Below, piece by piece: positions 6,557-10,985 of a stretch of 10,985 bases of DNA. Source of the DNA: Bacteroidales bacterium UBA4621. Lineage in GTDB: Bacteria; Bacteroidota; Bacteroidia; Bacteroidales; Paludibacteraceae. Made by a program: the position numbers and the translations under genes. The notes under the pieces are model-generated. The model was not told where the DNA came from, ran no database searches, and worked only from the letters and a program-made list of their open reading frames with translations. Numbering within the stretch: the first letter of the stretch is position 1; each line of letters begins with the position of its first letter. The DNA is taken from assembly GCA_002387325.1 (NCBI GenBank), contig DGIN01000073.1:1-10985 (forward strand), written 5' to 3'.

Positions 6557-7786
6557 TCAGAACGGTAACCGTAAAGATGCCAAATCCGTGGCAAAACAGT
6601 CGGTATAGTCCACTGTTTCGGAGGGAACAGGTTCGCCATTGGTCAAATAGATACAGCGCATACCGGCATTCCACCCGAATTGCATATCGCTGATACTGTC
6701 GCCAATCATCACACTTTCAGTCAATTGCACTTCCGGATAGTCGTTGCATGCCTGTAGTGCCATACCGATAGCAGGTTTACGGTTCGGGCTATGGGTGTCT
6801 TTCAGATCCGGACATACATATATATGGTCAATATGCCCGCCGAGTGCTTCTATCTCTGCTTGCAGATGCTGATGGATATTGTCTGCATCTGCCATCGAAA
6901 ACAGCCCTTTGCCTATCCCCTGCTGGTTGCTAACAATGAAAGTGCGTGCATATTGCCGGGACAATCGGGCTGCCGTCTCCTTCGCTTGCGGAAGCCATTG
7001 CCATTGGCTCAGGTTTCGCACATAATCACCTGTTATTCTGCGATTCAGCACCCCGTCCCTGTCTAAAAACAGAAACTTGTCAACAGGAAACAAAGCAGAG
7101 AACTCGCGTTGTGCGCGGTAGTAGTCCTCGGGGATGCCAATATCTATGAAATAGTTGCGGAATGCCAATCCTCTGAATAACTGTTTCCCCGCCATGGCTT
7201 GCAACAGGTCTTTCTCAAAGGAGAATTTTTCCGGCATCTCCAATTGTTGCAACCAATTGCGACGGATAGCATAGACACCCCCGTTGATCACCCCTTTGCC
7301 GCTACAAACATCCTTTTCGCGAAAGGCTGCTATGCGGTCCCCCGCTGTTTGTACAGCACCATAGCGTGCGGTGTCCTCCACTTCCCGCAGAGCGAGACTG
7401 ACCGCAGTTTCTTGCCGGGTATGAAATGCACACAGAGCCTCTAAATCAATATCAAACAGCGTGTCCCCATTCAGCACAAGGAAGTCATCACCCCGCACAA
7501 GATGGCTTGCCCTTGCGATAGCCCCGCCTGTGAAAAGCGGCTTGTCTTCCCGGGAATAAGATATTTGCAGTGAACGGTAACGGGTGCCAAAGTAGCGTTG
7601 TATCACATCGTGCCGGTATCCCGTAGCCAAAATGATATGCTTTGCACCTGCCTGTTCCAACCGTTGCAGCAGATAAGTCAGAAACGGTTTGCCATATACC
7701 GGTGCCATCGGTTTGGGTATATTCCCCAGAACATGGCTGAGCCGTGTCCCGAATCCGCCTGCCAAGATAACAACTTCCTCAAACAT
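6557..7786 (-). CDS. hddC-gmhB: Fused heptose-1-P guanylyltransferase / heptose-bisphosphatase
   Basis: 409 aa from the ATG at 7786. The N-terminal half (1-235) is a sugar nucleotidyltransferase: GGFGTRL (10-16), KP (25-26) and NGD (106-108, metal site). The C-terminal half (from about 238) is a HAD phosphatase of the GmhB type: DRDGVLN (242-248; nucleophile D242, acid/base D244), SNQQG (from S286), K337 and GDSISD (362-367). Together the halves would remove the 7-phosphate... from the bisphosphate and then load GMP onto heptose 1-phosphate, the last two steps to GDP-heptose. GDP rather than another nucleotide is inferred from the HddA neighbour. The loop near C325 has only one Cys, unlike the zinc-binding loop of E. 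coli GmhB. The ATG shares one base with the gmhA stop (TGATG); a GTG at 7789 is the alternative start. Confidence 0.88.
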   Translation of the reverse strand: MFEEVVILAGGFGTRLSHVLGNIPKPMAPVYGKPFLTYLLQRLEQAGAKHIILATGYRHDVIQRYFGTRYRSLQISYSREDKPLFTGGAIARASHLVRGDDFLVLNGDTLFDIDLEALCAFHTRQETAVSLALREVEDTARYGAVQTAGDRIAAFREKDVCSGKGVINGGVYAIRRNWLQQLEMPEKFSFEKDLLQAMAGKQLFRGLAFRNYFIDIGIPEDYYRAQREFSALFPVDKFLFLDRDGVLNRRITGDYVRNLSQWQWLPQAKETAARLSRQYARTFIVSNQQGIGKGLFSMADADNIHQHLQAEIEALGGHIDHIYVCPDLKDTHSPNRKPAIGMALQACNDYPEVQLTESVMIGDSISDMQFGWNAGMRCIYLTNGEPVPSETVDYTDCFATDLASLRLPF

Positions 7787-8364
7787 CACTTATCCGGGAA
7801 CATTTGTGCTTCCACCATTTGGCAGATTATATGTCCTATCATAATATGCGCCTCCTGGATACGCGGTGTATCCACCGACGGCACATTCAGCAGAAAATCC
7901 GCCACCTGACGCATTCTGCCACCCGTCTGTCCGGTCATAGCCACAGTGATAACACCTAATTCACGTGCCTTGCTAAAAGCATTGAGTATGTTCTTGGAGT
8001 TACCCGAAGTGGATATGCCCACCAGCACATCACCCCGTTTGCACGCCCCGTCAATCATTCGTGAATAGATGAGGTCATAGCCATAGTCATTCGCCACGGC
8101 CGTCAGGTAGGAGGTGTTGCAGTGCAAGGCTTCGGAATTGAGCGGGGGACGGTCATAGTAGAAACGTCCGGACAATTCTGCCGCCAGGTGCTGTGCGTCT
8201 GCTGCACTTCCACCGTTGCCGCACCACAGGACACGGTTGCCGTTGCGCAGAGCGGTGGTTATCGTATCTGCCACCTGTTGAATGGTCTGCAACAGACCGC
8301 TATCGGCCAATATCGCTTGTTTGGTGGCTATGCTGTCTGATATAGAGCGGGTTATAGTGTCCAT
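7786..8364 (-). CDS. gmhA: Sedoheptulose-7-phosphate isomerase
   Basis: 192 aa, the normal GmhA length, a cytoplasmic SIS-fold enzyme making D-glycero-D-manno-heptose 7-phosphate, the first step of the pathway. Visible motifs are CGNGGSAADAQH (48-59), the sugar-phosphate-binding STSGNS (118-123) and QEAHIMIGH (170-178). H59, E63, Q170 and H178 match the zinc ligands of E. coli GmhA (H61, E65, Q172, H180) with a constant offset of two, so the active site appears complete. The start overlaps the hddA 3' end by 13 bases, and the TGA shares a base with the next ATG, so translation is likely coupled through the operon. Confusion with DiaA is possible for SIS proteins, but the pathway neighbours argue for GmhA. 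Confidence 0.93.
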   Translation of the reverse strand: MDTITRSISDSIATKQAILADSGLLQTIQQVADTITTALRNGNRVLWCGNGGSAADAQHLAAELSGRFYYDRPPLNSEALHCNTSYLTAVANDYGYDLIYSRMIDGACKRGDVLVGISTSGNSKNILNAFSKARELGVITVAMTGQTGGRMRQVADFLLNVPSVDTPRIQEAHIMIGHIICQMVEAQMFPDK

Positions 8365-9377
8365 GTCTTCAGTCCTTCCTGTGTGAATTCATATCGTTTG
8401 ACCTGTCCGGCAAAGCGTTGCTGCAGGGCTTTCTCCACACCGTACCGGTTGGTTCGCGGGCAATAGAAAAACATAAAACCGCCGCCGCCGGCACCACTCA
8501 CTTTGCCTCCGGTGGCACCTGCCTGCATAGCGGTGTTGTATATGTCTTCCAACAGCGGATTGGATATGTCCCGCGCCGTCTTTTTCTTTTGTTCCCAACC
8601 GAAATTGAGTATCTCTCCTATGCCGTCGATGTTGCCTTGCAAAAGGGCTTCTTTCATCTGCACCGCCTGCTCCTTGAGCCGGTGCATGGCTTCGACGGAG
8701 GAGGTGTTGTTCGCCTTGACATTCCTTATCTGCCCCTCAATGATTTTCGCACTCACATGGCTGGTTTCCGTATAGTAGAGCAACAGGTTGTGTGCCAACT
8801 CGTCCTGGTACCGCTGGCGGATACGCAGCGGATTGACTATCACTTTGTCATCCTGCAAGAACTGCATATAGTTGAACCCACCAAAAGTGGCGGCATACTG
8901 GTCTTGTTTGCCGCCTGCCATACCTAAATCAATACGCTCTATCTCGTAAGCCAGACGTGCCATATCGTACTCGCCGAGAGGCAGTTTGAGCCATTCGGCG
9001 AAAGCACCCAATATACTGACCACCAATGTACTGCTGGTACCCAACCCGCTGCCTGCGGGGGAATCCACATGGCTTGTGATACGGAAAGAAAGCGGCTTGC
9101 GTGTAAAATCGCGAACCACACGGTTGTACACTCCTTTGGCTAACACGAAAAAACCATCGGTATCCAGAACTTCACGGCTGTCATATATCTCCTGCAAGTC
9201 GGCATCCGGCGAAGAAAATATGATCTGTCCGGTGTCTAACGGCTCTATGGTCGTGTAGGCATAGAGCGAGATGGTAGCGTTGAGAATAGCCCCACCATAA
9301 AGGTCGGAGTAGGGCGACACATCGGTCCCACCGCCTGCCAATCCTAACCGTAACGGTGCTTTGCTGCGTACTATCAT
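8352..9377 (-). CDS. hddA: D-glycero-alpha-D-manno-heptose 7-phosphate kinase (GHMP family)
   Basis: 341 aa GHMP kinase, expected to phosphorylate heptose 7-phosphate at C1 to give the alpha-1,7-bisphosphate. Motifs: APLRLGLAGGGTDV (7-20), the ATP-binding SPAGSGLGTSST (106-117), GGKQDQYAA (155-163) and the C-terminal SGAGGGG (294-300). The GGGTD and QDQYAA motifs are characteristic of the HddA/FucK-like sugar kinases in this family, and the gmhA and gmhB neighbours point to heptose instead of fucose. HddA, not HldE, implies the GDP-alpha-heptose branch used for S-layer or capsule glycans. The ATG is 22 bases beyond the glycosyltransferase stop, separated by a 14-base tandem duplication. Confidence 0.9.
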   Translation of the reverse strand: MIVRSKAPLRLGLAGGGTDVSPYSDLYGGAILNATISLYAYTTIEPLDTGQIIFSSPDADLQEIYDSREVLDTDGFFVLAKGVYNRVVRDFTRKPLSFRITSHVDSPAGSGLGTSSTLVVSILGAFAEWLKLPLGEYDMARLAYEIERIDLGMAGGKQDQYAATFGGFNYMQFLQDDKVIVNPLRIRQRYQDELAHNLLLYYTETSHVSAKIIEGQIRNVKANNTSSVEAMHRLKEQAVQMKEALLQGNIDGIGEILNFGWEQKKKTARDISNPLLEDIYNTAMQAGATGGKVSGAGGGGFMFFYCPRTNRYGVEKALQQRFAGQVKRYEFTQEGLKTWTL

Positions 9378-9383
9378 AGCATC

Positions 9384-9411
9384 TCTTAATTCATAATTCT
9401 TAATTCATAAT
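9384..9411. repeat. Perfect 14-bp tandem duplication
   Basis: TCTTAATTCATAAT occurs twice head to tail (9384-9397, 9398-9411). On the minus strand each unit contains ATGAATTAA; the upstream unit supplies the last Met-Asn-stop of the glycosyltransferase and the other lies in the gap before hddA. It looks like a slippage product. Confidence 0.9.
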
Positions 9412-10521
9412 GGCTTCTGTCATTCTATCCCAACCATACTTCTTTTTCTCTTCCTCTATACCCGCACGGAAACACTCTGTGTTGCCGCGTGCGCAGAAAT
9501 CGAGTATGGCATCGGCGATGGCTGTGGGTTCTACGGCTGTAACATATCCTACTTTCCCGTCAGGCACTATCTCTGCCAATCCGCCCACATCCGTTACTAT
9601 CATCGGCTTGCTGAAATGGTAGGCTATCTGTGTTACACCGCTCTGCGTGGCGGTTTTGTAGGGCTGCACTACCAAGTCCGCCGCCGAGAAATAGACACGC
9701 ACATAATCGTCCGGAATAAAATCAGTGCGCCACACTATACGCCCTTTCAAACCGAGTTCTTGCTCCAACTGAGCGTACTGCGTACCGTTGTTGTAGAACT
9801 CGCCTGCTACCACCAACTGTACATTTTTTCCTGCAAAACGGGGGTCGGAATAGGCACGCAGCAGCAAATCAAGCCCCTTGTAATCGCGGATAAAACCGAA
9901 AAACAAAAGACATACAGCAGCAGGGGAAAGCCCCAACAACCGTCGCGCTTCGTCTTTGGGAACAGGCACACCGAAATTGTCATACAACGGGTGCGGACAG
10001 AGCGTAACCGGCTGCGGATGCTTGCGGTTGAGAAACTTCTCACAATCGGTACGCACACTATCCGACATAGCCACAAACTTATCCGCACTCTTGATAAAAT
10101 ACCGGACGAACCACTTGTCCCAAAAGTGCGGCTCATGCGGGATAACATTGTCCAGGACGGAAACCACCTTTGTACCGCCACGGCGGGCGATACGCGCTAT
10201 CGTTCCCAAACAGGGAGCCATCAGAGGTATCCAGAACTTAATCACCAGCAAGTCCGCTTTCTTACGGCGTATCAATCTGCCTGTACGTACCCACGATATT
10301 GGGTCAACCGAGTTCATCACCCGTGTGATACGCAGGTCTTCCGGCTGCGGATCAGCGGAGTATTGGGTCTTGCCGGGAAACAGAAAACCGGGATATTGGA
10401 GGGTGAACGTGAGTATCTCAACATCGTGTCCCTCTGCCATAAACTGTCGTGCCAGCCTTTCGTTAAACGCCGCCAATCCGCCACGATACGGCCACGCTGT
10501 GCCTAAGATAATTACCCGCAT
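9400..10521 (-). CDS. GT4-family glycosyltransferase
   Basis: 373 aa, a two-domain GT-B enzyme of the GT4 type. The N-terminal domain begins MRVIILGTAWPYRGGLAAFN, with the glycine-rich acceptor loop. The C-terminal nucleotide-sugar domain contains FFGFIRDYKGLDLLLRA (207-223) and the late block TQSGVTQIAYHFSKPMIVTD with VGGLAEIV (292-319). The canonical E-x7-E pair of GT4 enzymes appears replaced (A291 and I299 by alignment to the KP motif), so donor binding may differ. As the first gene of the heptose operon it could transfer heptose, but the donor is not shown by the sequence. Alternatively it adds another sugar in the same glycan. ATG start chosen because it gives the full N-terminal beta strand and no better start lies upstream. 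Confidence 0.88.
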   Translation of the reverse strand: MRVIILGTAWPYRGGLAAFNERLARQFMAEGHDVEILTFTLQYPGFLFPGKTQYSADPQPEDLRITRVMNSVDPISWVRTGRLIRRKKADLLVIKFWIPLMAPCLGTIARIARRGGTKVVSVLDNVIPHEPHFWDKWFVRYFIKSADKFVAMSDSVRTDCEKFLNRKHPQPVTLCPHPLYDNFGVPVPKDEARRLLGLSPAAVCLLFFGFIRDYKGLDLLLRAYSDPRFAGKNVQLVVAGEFYNNGTQYAQLEQELGLKGRIVWRTDFIPDDYVRVYFSAADLVVQPYKTATQSGVTQIAYHFSKPMIVTDVGGLAEIVPDGKVGYVTAVEPTAIADAILDFCARGNTECFRAGIEEEKKKYGWDRMTEAIMN

Positions 10522-10639
10522 ATACCCGATACTTAATAAATGGTTAAATACTTTGTGTAAAATGATTATCCTGTTTGTTTATGAGCCGCCTCTGCTTACA
10601 CTCGGCTGCAAAGTCACATCCTTACATATATTTTGACTG

Positions 10640-10671
10640 CAAAGTTACAAAACACAATTCACATATACAAA
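10640..10671 (-). promoter_or_regulatory. Bacteroidota-type promoter for the heptose operon
   Basis: On the minus strand, TTTG (10668-10671), exactly 20 bases, then TAACTTTG (10640-10647) followed by C. This is a strong match to the phylum's -33/-7 consensus. Transcription would begin near 10634, giving a leader of roughly 110 bases before the glycosyltransferase ATG. A second, weaker site (TGACTTTGC, 10608-10616) lies 31 bases downstream. Confidence 0.65.
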
Positions 10672-10746
10672 TAAAATCCGCATACACAAATAAATTTGTG
10701 CAAGCACAACGCAACCGAATCAAAATAGTACATTATTCCGCTACCC

Positions 10747-10786
10747 CCATTCCTGAAACGCGGATGCCATTCCCGAAACGCGGACG
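10747..10786. repeat. Two-copy 20-bp tandem duplication
   Basis: CCATTCCTGAAACGCGGATG (10747-10766) is followed directly by the same unit with two C/T differences (10767-10786). The second unit runs into the first hairpin of repeat copy 2, so the leading edge of that repeat has been duplicated. Copy 1 has no such duplication. Confidence 0.85.
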
Positions 10787-10860
10787 CCCCCGTCCGCGGT
10801 CGGTTTGCCACAAACCGTATGACGATACCGTGCTTGTGGAAACGACGCGTCCCGCGTCGT
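10777..10860. repeat. Structured interspersed repeat, copy 2
   Basis: Same orientation as copy 1. It folds into three perfect hairpins: CGCGGAC-GCCCCC-GTCCGCG (10779-10798), CGGTTTG-CCA-CAAACCG (10801-10817) and ACGACGCG-TCC-CGCGTCGT (10842-10860, extended to nine pairs by A10841-T10861). The stems are better paired than in copy 1. Confidence 0.8.
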
Positions 10861-10887
10861 TATCGGCTCTGCCGAAATCTGCAACCA

Positions 10888-10907
10888 TATATTCCACCGG
10901 GAATATA
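10888..10907. repeat. Perfect 8-bp hairpin beside repeat copy 2
   Basis: TATATTCC-ACCG-GGAATATA is a perfect inverted repeat with a four-base loop. No T-run follows on either strand, so it is not a clear terminator. It has no counterpart beside copy 1. Confidence 0.7.
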
Positions 10908-10950
10908 CACTTTATGCAATCTCGCTACCTCCATATACCCATTACGGAGA

Positions 10951-10985
10951 AAAGACGTAGAAAGGACGTAGAAAGGACGTAGAAA
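10951..10985. repeat. 11-bp tandem repeat running off the window
   Basis: AAAGGACGTAG is present at 10961-10971 and 10972-10982, preceded by a copy missing one G (10951-10960) and followed by AAA, the start of a further unit. The number of copies is unknown because the window ends here. Confidence 0.85.

Larger units (their letters stand above)
10522..10985. other. Upstream intergenic region with repeats, no gene
   Basis: 464 bases upstream of the operon, running to the window edge. It contains the operon promoter, a second CTGCAAAGT copy (10606-10614, also 10637-10645), a 20-base tandem duplication, repeat copy 2, an 8-bp hairpin and an 11-base tandem repeat. A + frame opening at 10575 spans the repeats and has no protein-like features, so I do not call a gene. 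Confidence 0.6.

Noticed and set aside
9616..10506. 296-codon + strand ORF antisense to the glycosyltransferase
   Set aside because: No recognisable domains; the minus frame encodes a clear GT4 protein.
10575..10982. 135-codon + strand ORF covering the operon promoter and repeat copy 2
   Set aside because: It crosses the promoter, three hairpins and the tandem repeats, and its Arg/Pro-rich segment is a translation of the repeat.

Overview
The window looks like chromosomal DNA of a Bacteroidota member, most likely order Bacteroidales. Evidence: a TonB and an O-unit flippase of the type common in that group, no clear Shine-Dalgarno sequences at the starts, and three promoter-like sites that match the phylum's -33/-7 pattern (TTTG or TTG, 20 bases, then TAnnTTTG). 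Genus cannot be set from the sequence alone.

Layout. (1) Bases 1-3007 hold surface-polysaccharide genes: the last 26 codons of an unrecognised + strand gene, then a minus-strand pair, an O-antigen/capsule flippase (wzx type) overlapping an asparagine-synthase-like protein that lacks the Cys2 glutaminase nucleophile. The AsnB-like gene and the 3' end of the flippase gene are AT-rich (about 22-38% GC in sampled 60-base rows), whereas the rest of the flippase gene and recG are about 43-60% in sampled rows, so the locus looks mosaic. (2) A 306-base divergent control region (3008-3313) carries one promoter for each direction. (3) On the + strand, tonB is followed after 22 bases by recG. (4) A 428-base convergent intergenic region (6129-6556) carries a structured repeat. 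(5) A minus-strand operon (10521 to 6557) encodes a GT4 glycosyltransferase, a heptose-7-phosphate kinase (hddA type), a sedoheptulose-7-phosphate isomerase (gmhA), and a fused nucleotidyltransferase/heptose-bisphosphate phosphatase (hddC-gmhB). (6) Bases 10522-10985 hold the operon's promoter, a second copy of the repeat, further hairpins, and the start of an 11-base tandem repeat.

How it works together. The operon in (5) encodes all four activities expected to turn sedoheptulose 7-phosphate into GDP-D-glycero-alpha-D-manno-heptose, in only three overlapping genes, with a glycosyltransferase that could use the product. The flippase and AsnB-like protein fit export and modification (possibly uronic acid amidation) of a surface glycan. 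Whether both sets serve the same glycan is inference.

Most interesting beyond the genes: two direct copies of an ~84-base, three-hairpin repeat bracket the whole heptose operon (6278-6360 and 10777-10860). Also notable are the HddC-GmhB fusion without the usual zinc-cysteine loop, the composition break inside the flippase gene, and a cluster of short tandem duplications around the operon. I see no CRISPR array, tRNA, rRNA, transposase or phage gene.
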